DNA of 61,353 nucleotides from Deltaproteobacteria bacterium (GTDB taxonomy: Bacteria; Desulfobacterota; Binatia; Binatales; Binataceae). This document shows positions 50,252 to 58,731 of the stretch, piece after piece; within the stretch, counting starts at the first letter, position 1, and every line of letters starts with the position of its first letter. The stretch is from the NCBI GenBank assembly GCA_021817345.1, contig JAKAVC010000156.1, positions 1-61,353 of the forward strand. Reading direction: 5' to 3'. A model generated the notes under the pieces. It did no database searches. It worked only from the letters and a program-made list of their open reading frames with translations, and was not told the DNA's origin. The position numbers and the translations under genes were made by a program.

Positions 50252-51258
50252 CCGAAGGACGACTGAATCGAAACCTGATGCGCGTCGCCGCTTTCACGAT
50301 ACTTGCGATCGCCCTGTTCGCGCCGGGATGCGGTGGGCCGGCGGAAGCACCCTCCAAGGGGACGCAAGCCGGGCAACCGCCCGTGCTAGCGGTCACTGTC
50401 GCGCGGGTCGAGACCGCTCCGATTCAAAACACGCTCACGCTGCTCGGAACGACCGTCGCACCACAACACGTTATACTGCGGGCGCCGGCCGCCGGCCGAA
50501 TCGTGCGGCTCAATCTCAAGGTCGGCGACCGCGTGCACAAGGGAGAGGTCGTCGCTTACCTGATCAATCGCGAAATCGAGGCCGCCGAACAGGGCCTTGC
50601 GGTTGCCCAAAAACTTGACCCTAAAGACGCGCCAGCCCTCGCACGCTCGGTCAAGCGTTACTCAAAATCGCGCGGAATCCAGGTCGTCTCGCCCGAAAAC
50701 GGGGTCGTCGCAACCCAGCCGCTCGCGGCCGGACAGACTGTATCGTTCATGGAGCCGATCGTGGACCTGATCGATCCGCGCAGCATCTATATCGAGGCGA
50801 ACGTTCCCGAAGAGGACGTCGCCATGATCACTCCCGGGATGAGGGTAAGCATCACCTCGCCGCTTAAGCCGGGCGTGCGGATGGCGGGGCGAGTCGCCGC
50901 GCTTCTGCCGAGCCTCAATCCGGCAAGCGCCACGTCGCCAATCCGAATCGACTTCGCCGGTTCCACACGTATCGTGCAGGCGGGCGCGCCCGTCGAAGCG
51001 AACGTCGTAACCGAATCCGTCCCTGATGCGGTGGTGATACCGCCGGCCGCGTTGTTTCAGGGCGCGGGCCAAAGGCCTTACGTGTTCGTCGCGGGCGCCG
51101 ACGGCCGCGCCCATCGCACGCCCGTAACGGTCGGGATCCAGACGCCGCGCCTGATACAGGTAACCTCCGGCCTGCGCCCCGGCGAGAGCGTAATCACCTC
51201 GGGAGGTTACGCGCTGTCGGACGGACTGCGCATCGCTGTTGCGCAGGAGCCTGAATGA
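50248..51258 (+). CDS. RND efflux periplasmic adaptor (membrane fusion lipoprotein)
   Basis: 336 aa from GTG 50248 (ATG 50278 is the alternative). The lipobox is LFAPGC, so the adaptor is lipid-anchored. Lipoyl half motifs: TTVAPQHVILRAPAAGRIVRLNLKVGDRV and GVVATQPLAAGQTV. The segment between the two lipoyl halves is short (about 40 residues), so the usual long alpha-hairpin is much reduced. The beta-barrel (IYIEANVPEEDVAMITPGMRV) and membrane-proximal domains follow. ATGA overlap with the RND gene. Confidence 0.9.
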   Translation: MTEGRLNRNLMRVAAFTILAIALFAPGCGGPAEAPSKGTQAGQPPVLAVTVARVETAPIQNTLTLLGTTVAPQHVILRAPAAGRIVRLNLKVGDRVHKGEVVAYLINREIEAAEQGLAVAQKLDPKDAPALARSVKRYSKSRGIQVVSPENGVVATQPLAAGQTVSFMEPIVDLIDPRSIYIEANVPEEDVAMITPGMRVSITSPLKPGVRMAGRVAALLPSLNPASATSPIRIDFAGSTRIVQAGAPVEANVVTESVPDAVVIPPAALFQGAGQRPYVFVAGADGRAHRTPVTVGIQTPRLIQVTSGLRPGESVITSGGYALSDGLRIAVAQEPE

Positions 51259-54200
51259 ACCGCACCTCTTCGACGCTGGCCGTCCTTGCGGTAATCGCCG
51301 CGACCGCGCTCGGCATCCTGCTCGCATTTTCGATCCCGAGCGCGGTGTTTCCCGAGATTACCTTCGACCGCGCGATTATCCTTACCGACGCGGGCAATCT
51401 TCCCGCCGAGCAGGTTCTCGTCTCCGTAACGCGGCCGATCGAGGAGGCCGCTTACGGCGTGGTGGGCGTCACCCTGGTGCGTTCCACGACCACGCGCGGC
51501 GCATCCGAGGTGGACGTCACGTTCGGCGAGCACACCAATCCGCTCACCAGCTATCAGCTTCTGAACGCGGCGCTGGCCGAGGTCAAGAGCCGCCTCCCGC
51601 GGGGAACCTCGGTCGATACACGGCTGCTCACGACCGGCACCTTTCCGATCGTTGACGTAAGTCTGAGTTCGCGCGATCGCACTCTGCCCGAGCTGACCGA
51701 CATCGCCTTTTACGATCTCGTGCCGAGCTTTCACCGGATAGCGGGCGTTTATCGCGTCGAGATCGTCGGCGGCAAATATCGCGAATTCGTGGTGACGCTC
51801 GATCAGGCAAGGATGCTTGCGCACGGGCTCTCGCCGCAGCAGGTCGTGGCCGGACTGGCGCGCGCGAACATCATCGCCTCGCCCGGGCGCATCATCGACG
51901 CGCATCGGATGCTGCTCGCGATCGTCTCGACCGAACTTCATACCGCAAGCCAGATCGCCGCGGTGCCGATTGCCGACGCGGGCGGCCAGCCGGTCCACGT
52001 GCGCGATGTCGCGTCGGTCGGTGTCGGCATCCGCGAGGATTACATCCGAACCGCGAGCGAAAATGGCCCCGCCGTCCTGGTCGGAATCTCGCGCCAGCCG
52101 ACCGGCAATACGGTGCTCATCTCGCGCGAGGCCCGTCGCATCATCGGCCAGTTCCGCGAGCGTTATCCCGACGTCGAATTCTCCTTTTCCTATGATCAGG
52201 CCGGGCTGGTCGTGGAATCCGTCAAAAGCGTGCGCGACGCGATCGTCCTCGGCCTCGTGCTTGCCGTCCTGGTCGTGCTCGCTTTCACCGGAAGCCTGCT
52301 GAGCGCGATTATCGCCGCGGTTGTCGTCCCATGCACGATCGCGATCACGTTCCTTGTGATGAAGGTGGCCGGAATGACCTTCAACATGATGACGCTCGGC
52401 GGTCTCGCAGCGGGCATCGGGCTTTTCATCGACGACGCAATCGTCATGATCGAGGCGATCCATCGCGCGCACGCGGGCGGAATCGGCACCGAGGACGCGA
52501 TTCCGCTCGCGCTTGCGGAACTGAAGCGCCCGCTGATCGCTTCGACCGCGACCGTGATCGTCGTCTTCGCGCCGCTGGTGCTGCTCTCCGGGGTGACCGG
52601 CGTTTTCTTCCGTGCGCTTGCGGTGACGCTCGGCGCGGGCCTGGCGATTTCACTCATCGTAGCGCTCTATTTCACTCCGGCGCTCGAGGTTTTCGTCGCG
52701 CGATTGCGCCGTCCGGGCCGGGAACCCGGCGCCTTCTTCGATGTCATCCGCCGCGCCTATGCGGGGCTCGCATGGCCTTTCATGCGCGCCCCCGTCCTCT
52801 CGCTAGCGCTCGCCGTGGCGTCGGTCGCGGGCGGCTACGCCCTCTATCGCACCGTCGGGACCGATTACCTTCCGAAGCTCGACGAAGGCGCCTTCGTCCT
52901 CGATTACACCACGCCGCCCGAGAGTTCCCTTCACGACACCCAGGCGCTGCTCGCGAAGATCCAGCACGTTCTGAAAACCACGCCCGAAGTCGCCGCCTTC
53001 TCGCGCCGCACCGGCACTCAACTCGGTTTCTTCGTGACCGAGTCGAACCGCGGCGACTTTTCCGTGCGTCTCAAGCCCAACCGCACGCGCAGCATCTATC
53101 GCGTCATCGACAGCGTGCGCGCGCGCGTCCTGCACAACGTTCCCGGCGTGACTGTCGAGTTCTCGCAGATGCTCCAGGATCTGATCGGCGATTTGTCGGG
53201 CACGCCGGAGCCGATCGAGGTCAAGGTGTTCGGTTCAGACGAGAACACAATCGAAGCGACCGCGCGCCAGGTCGCCGCCAGGCTTCGCCAAATCCCGGGC
53301 CTGGTGGACGTCTTCGACGGGATCGTGCTGAGCAGCCCCGAGGAAAAGGTGATCGTCAATCAGACCCAGGCCCAGCGCTACGGAATTTCGCCCGCCGACG
53401 TGTATGCCGCCCTGCATTGCGTCATCCAGGGAACGGTCGCGACCGACGTCCGCGTGGGAGATCGCCTCTACGGCGTGCGCGTGCGCTACCCCGACCTGTT
53501 CCATAACGATCTGAGCGCGCTCTCCGAGGTAATCCTGAAAACGCCATCCAACGGCCACGTGCCGCTTCCCGTCGTCACCCGGCTCAAGTACCTGGGCGAA
53601 AGGGCGGAACTCGATCGCGAGCGGCTGCGCTCCGTCGTCCACGTCACCGCGCGGCTTTCGGGAATCGATCTCGGAACCGCGATGCATCTGGTGAAGCGCC
53701 GGCTCGGAAGGATGATCCTGCCCGCCGGCGTTACGCTCGAATACGGCGGCCTTTACGCGCAGCAGCAGAAGGCGTTCAGCCAGTTGACGCTCGTGATGAT
53801 CGCGGGCACGGTGGTGATTTTCCTCATCCTGGTATGGGAATTCGGCCGGCTCGGCCCGGCCGTCGCATGCCTTGTCGCGGCGCTCGCGTCGCTTGCGGGA
53901 AGTTTCGCGGGGCTCTCGATGACAGGGATAACGCTCAACATTTCGTCCTTCATGGGCATCATCATGGTCGCCGGCATCACGGCCAAGAACGGGATCCTGC
54001 TGCTCGATCGCGCGGAGCACGCGATCGGAATCGGTTCGACGCCGCGCGAGGCGCTGCTTCATGCGGCGGAGATTCGGCTGCGACCGATAATGATGACGAC
54101 GCTTGCGACCGCCGCGGGGCTTGCGCCGCTTGCGATGGGAATCGGCGCGGGCGCGAAGGTTCAACAGCCGCTTGCGATCGCGGTGATCGGAGGATTGGTG

Positions 54201-54311
54201 TTCGCGATGCTATTATCGACGCCGATAGCGGGCGGCATCTATCTTCTGACGACGCGAGGGCGCGCGGCCGCTCCGAGGCCCGACGACGAAATCGACGACC
54301 TCCGCGACTGA
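51255..54311 (+). CDS. RND-family efflux permease
   Basis: 1018 aa, about 12 TM helices with two large periplasmic loops. TM1 is LAVLAVIAATALGILLAFS; TM4 holds GGLAAGIGLFIDDAIVMIEAIHRA, where the paired Asp residues carry protons. The C-terminal half has GTDYLPKLDEGAFVLDYTTPPESS and ISSFMGIIMVAGITAKNGILLLDRAE. The LDEG motif and overall pattern lie between the heavy-metal (CusA/CzcA) and drug-efflux classes; I cannot name the substrate. It completes a TolC-adaptor-RND operon. Confidence 0.94.
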   Translation: MNRTSSTLAVLAVIAATALGILLAFSIPSAVFPEITFDRAIILTDAGNLPAEQVLVSVTRPIEEAAYGVVGVTLVRSTTTRGASEVDVTFGEHTNPLTSYQLLNAALAEVKSRLPRGTSVDTRLLTTGTFPIVDVSLSSRDRTLPELTDIAFYDLVPSFHRIAGVYRVEIVGGKYREFVVTLDQARMLAHGLSPQQVVAGLARANIIASPGRIIDAHRMLLAIVSTELHTASQIAAVPIADAGGQPVHVRDVASVGVGIREDYIRTASENGPAVLVGISRQPTGNTVLISREARRIIGQFRERYPDVEFSFSYDQAGLVVESVKSVRDAIVLGLVLAVLVVLAFTGSLLSAIIAAVVVPCTIAITFLVMKVAGMTFNMMTLGGLAAGIGLFIDDAIVMIEAIHRAHAGGIGTEDAIPLALAELKRPLIASTATVIVVFAPLVLLSGVTGVFFRALAVTLGAGLAISLIVALYFTPALEVFVARLRRPGREPGAFFDVIRRAYAGLAWPFMRAPVLSLALAVASVAGGYALYRTVGTDYLPKLDEGAFVLDYTTPPESSLHDTQALLAKIQHVLKTTPEVAAFSRRTGTQLGFFVTESNRGDFSVRLKPNRTRSIYRVIDSVRARVLHNVPGVTVEFSQMLQDLIGDLSGTPEPIEVKVFGSDENTIEATARQVAARLRQIPGLVDVFDGIVLSSPEEKVIVNQTQAQRYGISPADVYAALHCVIQGTVATDVRVGDRLYGVRVRYPDLFHNDLSALSEVILKTPSNGHVPLPVVTRLKYLGERAELDRERLRSVVHVTARLSGIDLGTAMHLVKRRLGRMILPAGVTLEYGGLYAQQQKAFSQLTLVMIAGTVVIFLILVWEFGRLGPAVACLVAALASLAGSFAGLSMTGITLNISSFMGIIMVAGITAKNGILLLDRAEHAIGIGSTPREALLHAAEIRLRPIMMTTLATAAGLAPLAMGIGAGAKVQQPLAIAVIGGLVFAMLLSTPIAGGIYLLTTRGRAAAPRPDDEIDDLRD

Positions 54312-54535
54312 CTTCCCGTCGCGCCGGGCGCCTCGCGTCACGGATGCCGCACGAAAAGAGGCAGCATCCGCGCCGCTCGCCACGTTCCGCCGCCGGAATG
54401 ATCGCTTGCCCTTGCGCTACGTCAAGGCACGGCGTCGCTCCATGTTCCGGCGATGGCTTTTTGGATTTGCCGTCCACAACGCAATAGCGTAATCGATCGG
54501 AATAGGCGAGAAACCGGATTCATTCGGAGCAAAAG

Positions 54536-55426
54536 ATGGCGGAACAAGGCGCAAAATACGGTGACCCGAACACGCTGGTGCAGACGGACTGGCTCGCGAC
54601 GCATCTGGACGACTCGGAACTCAGGATCTTCGACTGCACCACATTTCTGCGTCCGGCGCAGGCCGAGGGCGCGCCCTATCAGATCGTCGCCGGCCGGGCG
54701 GAGTACGACGCCGAGCATATTCCCGGCGCTGAATTTCTCGACCTGCAGGGTGAATTGTCCGACAACACTGTGAAGCTGCGCTTCATGCTGCCGAAAGCCG
54801 AGGATTTCGTGGCGGCGATGTCGCGTCATGGCGTCTCCGACGGCTCGAAGGTGATACTGTACAGCGCGGGAGCGATTATGTGGGCGACGCGCGTATGGTG
54901 GATGCTGCGCGCATTCGGGTTCACGAACGCGGCCGTCCTCGACGGCGGATGGGACAAATGGAAAGCCGAAAACAGGCCCGTTTGTTCCGAACCGTGCAAG
55001 TATCCGTCCGCCGCCTTTACCGCCCGGCCACAAGCCGGCCTGTTTGTGGACAAGGAGCGGGTTCGCTCGGCGATCGGCGATTCCAAAACCGTAACCGTCA
55101 ACGCGCTACCGGCCGAATTACACCGCGGCAAAGGACCGAGCCCTTACGGCCGTCCGGGACGAATCCCCGGCAGCGTCAATATCCCGTTCGTCGAACTGGT
55201 TGATCGCAAAACCAGGACCCTGGCGCCGCTTTCCGAATGCGCGGCGAAATTCGAGGCGACGGGAGTTGAGAAATCGAAAGAGGTTATCTGCTACTGCGGC
55301 GGCGGAATCGCGGCAACGCTGGATGTTTTCGTGCTGCACCAGCTCGGCTACCGGAATCTGCGCGTGTATGACGCCTCGATGAGCGAGTGGGCGCGCGACG
55401 AATCGCTGCCGATCGAGACCGACTGA
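54536..55426 (+). CDS. Two-domain sulfurtransferase (thiosulfate/3-mercaptopyruvate type)
   Basis: 296 aa with two rhodanese domains: an inactive N-terminal one (LVQTDWLATHLDDSELRIFDCTTF, EYDAEHIPGAEFLDL) and an active C-terminal one. The catalytic loop is CYCGGGIAA, Cys followed by Tyr, Cys and Gly residues, closer to thiosulfate:cyanide than to mercaptopyruvate (CGSGVTA) enzymes, but not diagnostic. Motif RIPGSVNIPF is conserved. It is flanked by the RND gene tail and a remnant copy of that tail at 55483-55542. Confidence 0.92.
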   Translation: MAEQGAKYGDPNTLVQTDWLATHLDDSELRIFDCTTFLRPAQAEGAPYQIVAGRAEYDAEHIPGAEFLDLQGELSDNTVKLRFMLPKAEDFVAAMSRHGVSDGSKVILYSAGAIMWATRVWWMLRAFGFTNAAVLDGGWDKWKAENRPVCSEPCKYPSAAFTARPQAGLFVDKERVRSAIGDSKTVTVNALPAELHRGKGPSPYGRPGRIPGSVNIPFVELVDRKTRTLAPLSECAAKFEATGVEKSKEVICYCGGGIAATLDVFVLHQLGYRNLRVYDASMSEWARDESLPIETD

Positions 55427-55789
55427 AGCGTTTGCGGAGAGTCGGACAATTACCAACGTTTCGGGCACGAAGGACGCGTCAGGCGACGCGAGCGCGCGCG
55501 TCCGCCCCGAAGCCCGACGAGAGCGACGACATTCGCGACTGACTTCCCGTCGCACGCGTGGGGCCAAGCGTCACTCTCGGCACCACGCAAAAAATGTAGG
55601 AAATCAACGACTTACGTGGCCGGGCAATACCGCTCTCGAAATCGGCCGGAGTTGCGACATGGACGGTTTTCCAAAACCACGCGGCATTCGAGCAGCCCAA
55701 GCGCGAGTTTGGACTTTTCGAGCGCTTTTCACTATAAAACGATGCTTATACAGGTTTTTGCTTTTTGATCGCCAGCGGGCAAGCGGGAT
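55427..55789. other. 363-bp stretch holding an RND-tail remnant
   Basis: No intact gene. The left part contains the remnant listed at 55483-55542; the right part (55600-55789) is less GC-rich and shows TATAAAA near 55734, a possible promoter for the HD-domain gene. Confidence 0.6.
55483..55542 (+). pseudogene. Remnant of an RND permease 3' end
   Basis: In frame, 55486-55542 reads TRARASAPKPDESDDIRD then TGA, against TRGRAAAPRPDDEIDDLRD then TGA at the end of the intact RND gene (54252-54311). The DNA match continues past the stop (CGCGACTGACTTCCCGTCGC is shared exactly). No further RND sequence was recognised upstream of 55483. Confidence 0.85.
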
Positions 55790-56464
55790 ATGGAGGGCAA
55801 TCCGCAGGAAATAGTCCGGATCCGCGATCCGATACACGATCTCATAGCACTCGATCTCAAAGTTGAACGAGATGCGCTGGCGTGGAAGCTCGTAAACTCC
55901 CGCGAGTTCCAGAGACTAAGGCGAATAAAGCAGCTGGGGTTTTCCGAGCTTGTTTTTCCGGGTGCGACGCACACCCGGTTCTCGCATTGCTTGGGCGCAT
56001 ATTTCATTGCACGCAAATTGTTCGAGGTCATGCGCCGAAAGGTTCAGCAGTTTGATCCTGAGAAGGCCACGATCGCAGCGTTACTGCATGATCTGGGCCA
56101 TGGGCCATATAGTCACGTTTTCGAAGGGGTCCAGAAGGGGCTCGGCAGAAAGCGCAGCCACGAGGAATGGACCGCCGACATCATCGAAGGAGAATCGGAG
56201 GTTCACGATCGGATGGAGAAACACGATGCCTGTCTCGCGTCCAGAGTGGCTACCCTGCTGAGAAGAAAGGATGAGGACCCGGGTGCCTTCCAGAAAATTC
56301 TTATCGGGTTTCCTGGAGGCGGCGGCAAGAGCGAAGATCTCGCTATTCGCTCCGCTCTAGTGTCGAGTCTCTCAAGTAAGTACAGCACTCTCCCATCTGT
56401 TCGGGCAGTGATTGGTTCGGGCGTTCGCGGCTTTTCAGCCGGTGTCCGGCCGGCCCTCCTATAG
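55790..56464 (+). pseudogene. HD-superfamily phosphohydrolase, truncated by an inserted repeat
   Basis: 224 codons. The start RIRDPIHDLIALD, HTRFSHCLGAYFIA and the metal motif LLHDLGHGPYSHVFE are those of COG1078-type HD phosphohydrolases (dNTPase/YwfO relatives), which are usually 400 or more residues. The family-like sequence stops after AIRSALVSS, where members continue QLDADRxDYL; from there the frame runs into a 131-bp inverted-repeat element that supplies the last 30 residues and the stop. The missing half of the gene was not found downstream. Activity is doubtful. Confidence 0.75.
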
Positions 56465-56487
56465 ATATTTGAGAGACGGGACACTAG
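56357..56487. mobile_element. 131-bp MITE-like element with 22-bp terminal inverted repeats
   Basis: The left end CTAGTGTCGAGTCTCTCAAG (continuing TA) and the right end, reversed, CTAGTGTCCCGTCTCTCAAA (continuing TA) match at 19 of 22 positions. Both ends carry CTAG. It has no coding capacity and lies within the 3' part of the HD-domain gene. The outermost CTAGTGT is shared with repeats A and B at 22014-22745. Confidence 0.8.
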
Positions 56488-56544
56488 ACGCATCGACGCG
56501 CTTCTAGAACCCCCTTCCCGACATCCCAGACACCCTCACCCTCG

Positions 56545-56574
56545 CCCTCTCCCATGTCGAAAAATGGGAGAGGG
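56545..56574. repeat. Perfect 11-bp hairpin
   Basis: CCCTCTCCCAT (56545-56555), 8-base loop, ATGGGAGAGGG (56564-56574). Sequences of this form recur between genes of many proteobacteria as REP-like units; no T run follows. Confidence 0.8.
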
Positions 56575-56717
56575 AAAACTGAACGCGGGGGCGGCGCGGA
56601 TGCTACCTTCTTTCCAGTGCAGCATCCGTGACGCGCGCGGGGGCGCCAGCGCCGCCTGGCGCGCCAGGCGCGATATCGACCGTCGCGCCGGCATCGTGAA
56701 CCGTTCCGCCGCGCTTG

Positions 56718-56736
56718 ACTGAATGAACCATTCAGT
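56718..56736. promoter_or_regulatory. Palindromic candidate TetR operator
   Basis: ACTGAATG-AAC-CATTCAGT, perfect 8-bp arms, about 65 bp before the flavoenzyme start and followed by TTATAAAA. A TetR gene lies downstream of the flavoenzyme. The half-site ACTGAAT recurs upstream of the other TetR gene (36224). Confidence 0.65.
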
Positions 56737-56800
56737 TATAAAAAGACGCTGACATCTGCGCCCCGCCTCCGAAGCGCCACACTAATCGGGTTTCCAGGCG

Positions 56801-58678
56801 ATTAACCGAAGAACGTTCCTGAGAACGCTTGCATCGACGGTCCTCCTGCCGATGCTGCCGCGCAGGCTGTGGGCGGCGGATACCCGGTTTCGCCGCCGCC
56901 GCCCTTCCGATGCCGCGTGGCCGTCGAAAGCCGCGTGGAAGCGGCTCAACGAAGCGGTCGGCGGAAACCTGGCTCCGGTCAAGTTTCCCCTCTCGGTGCT
57001 CAAAACCGACCCCGACGGCGCCGCCGCCAAAGCCCTCTGGGAGAACCTGAGAAACCCCTATTACATCGGCGGGAATCCCGGCCTCACGCAGACGCTCGGA
57101 TGGGTCGACGCATGGACCACCAAGCCAAGCGTTTACATGGTCGCGGCAAGAAATGCTCATGATATCGCCGCGGCGGTGAATTTCGCGCGTGAAAATGATC
57201 TGCGCCTCGTCGTCAAGGGCGGAGGCCATAGCTACCAGGGCACCTCCGACGCTCCCGATTCGCTGCTCATCTGGACACGGCACATACACGATATCGCGAT
57301 GCACACCGGGTTCGTGCCGCAGAGATGCGAGCATGCCGTGAAGCCGCAACCGGCGGTGACGGTTGGCGCCGGAACTATCTGGATGCAGGCGTACGACGCG
57401 GTTACGACCAAGGGCGGCCAATACGTCCAGGGCGGAGGATGCACGACGGTGGGCGTGCCGGGCCTCGTCCAGAGTGGCGGCTTTGGAAGTTTCTCGAAGC
57501 ACTACGGGACGGCGGCGGGGAGCCTGCTCGAAGCCGAAGTCGTGACTGCCGATGGCCGGATTCGGATCGCGAATGCGTGCACGAACCCCGACCTGTTCTG
57601 GGCGCTCAAGGGCGGCGGAGGCGGGAGTTTCGGCGTAGTGAGCAAAATGACGCTCGCTCTTCACGGGCTTCCCGATTACTTCGGCGCCGCTAGCTTCAAG
57701 GTAAAGGCCGCGTCGGACGGCGCCTATCGGCGCCTGCTCCGCGAGTTCGTAAGCTTTTACCGCGAGAATCTCTTCAACGACCATTGGGGCGAGCAGGCCC
57801 ACGTGAATCCCGACAACACGCTCGACATCAGCATGGTCTCTTACGCATTGGACACCGAGCAGGCGAAGAAGGTCTGGCAGCCGTTTCTCGACTGGGTCGC
57901 GCATTCGCCGCATGACTATTCGCTCGAAGGGCGGAAGATTATCGCAAGCTGGCCGGCACGGCCGATGTGGAACGTGGGATGGTGGAAAGAGCATTGGCCC
58001 GAGATGGCCTTTCCTCGAAATGGCAATCCCCTGCACGCACTGATTGACGACATCCTCGTCCACGTGATGCACGAGCCTATTCTCGATTTCGACCAGCGGC
58101 CGGGCGCCAAGCCCAATAATGCGTGGTGGACGGGAGATGAGGGGCAAGTCGGATGGTTCATCTGGGGTTACGAGTCGCTGTGGCTGCCCGCCTCGCTGCT
58201 CGAAGACGGCGCGCAGCGGCATCTGGCCGACGCGCTCTTCCGAGCCTCCCGCTATGCGGGAATTGGACTGCACTTCAACAAGGGACTTGCCGGAGCGCCG
58301 CCCGAGGCAATCGCGCGCGCGAAGGACACTGCGATGAATCCGGCGGTGCTGAGCGCCTTCGCGCTGGCGATCGTGGCCGACGCCCAGGGACCCGCATATC
58401 CCGGAATCCCCGGGCATGAGCCGTCGGTGGAGAAGGCCAGAAAGGCTGCGACGCGAATCGACCGATGCATGAGCCAGCTCCGCGCGCTGGTTCCGAACCC
58501 GGGCTCGTACGTGAGCGAGAGCAATTACTTCCAGAAGGACTGGCAGCAATCGTACTGGGGAAGCAATTATCCCCGGCTCGCCGAAATCAAAAAGAAATAC
58601 GATCCGGACGGGCTGTTCTTCGTCCATAACGGAGTCGGCTCGGAGGATTGGAGTGCCGACGGCTTCACCCGGCTCTGA
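56801..58678 (+). CDS. Tat-exported BBE-type FAD oxidoreductase with an AUU start
   Basis: Flavin oxidase/dehydrogenase of the berberine-bridge family. The first ATG (56852) cuts the export signal. Reading upstream in frame to ATT at 56801 gives MNRRTFLRTLASTVLLPML, a textbook twin-arginine signal; an in-frame stop lies at 56783 and no ATG/GTG/TTG intervenes. From ATT it is 625 aa. FAD domain: VVKGGGHSYQGTS with the His for 8-alpha linkage, and GGGCTTVGVPGLVQSGGFG with the Cys for a 6-S bond, so bicovalent FAD is expected. The C-terminal BBE motif is YVSESNYFQKDWQQSYWGSNY in part, ending KKKYDPDGLFF. The substrate is unknown; alcohol or sugar oxidation is usual. TetR gene follows. Confidence 0.85.
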   Translation: MNRRTFLRTLASTVLLPMLPRRLWAADTRFRRRRPSDAAWPSKAAWKRLNEAVGGNLAPVKFPLSVLKTDPDGAAAKALWENLRNPYYIGGNPGLTQTLGWVDAWTTKPSVYMVAARNAHDIAAAVNFARENDLRLVVKGGGHSYQGTSDAPDSLLIWTRHIHDIAMHTGFVPQRCEHAVKPQPAVTVGAGTIWMQAYDAVTTKGGQYVQGGGCTTVGVPGLVQSGGFGSFSKHYGTAAGSLLEAEVVTADGRIRIANACTNPDLFWALKGGGGGSFGVVSKMTLALHGLPDYFGAASFKVKAASDGAYRRLLREFVSFYRENLFNDHWGEQAHVNPDNTLDISMVSYALDTEQAKKVWQPFLDWVAHSPHDYSLEGRKIIASWPARPMWNVGWWKEHWPEMAFPRNGNPLHALIDDILVHVMHEPILDFDQRPGAKPNNAWWTGDEGQVGWFIWGYESLWLPASLLEDGAQRHLADALFRASRYAGIGLHFNKGLAGAPPEAIARAKDTAMNPAVLSAFALAIVADAQGPAYPGIPGHEPSVEKARKAATRIDRCMSQLRALVPNPGSYVSESNYFQKDWQQSYWGSNYPRLAEIKKKYDPDGLFFVHNGVGSEDWSADGFTRL

Positions 58679-58731
58679 CGGCGCGTCGCCGGTCGATTGA
58701 CGGAACGCATCGGTTACCTACTTTAGCGAGC

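Larger units (their letters stand above)
56488..56800. other. Gene-free stretch with a hairpin and an operator-like palindrome
   Basis: No gene. It contains the 30-nt hairpin at 56545-56574 and the palindrome at 56718-56736, both listed separately. TATAAAAAGACGCTGACA follows the palindrome at 56737. Confidence 0.6.

Noticed and set aside
56732-58627. 631-codon minus-strand open frame opposite the flavoenzyme
   Set aside because: The plus strand has complete FAD-binding and BBE motifs; the antisense product shows none.
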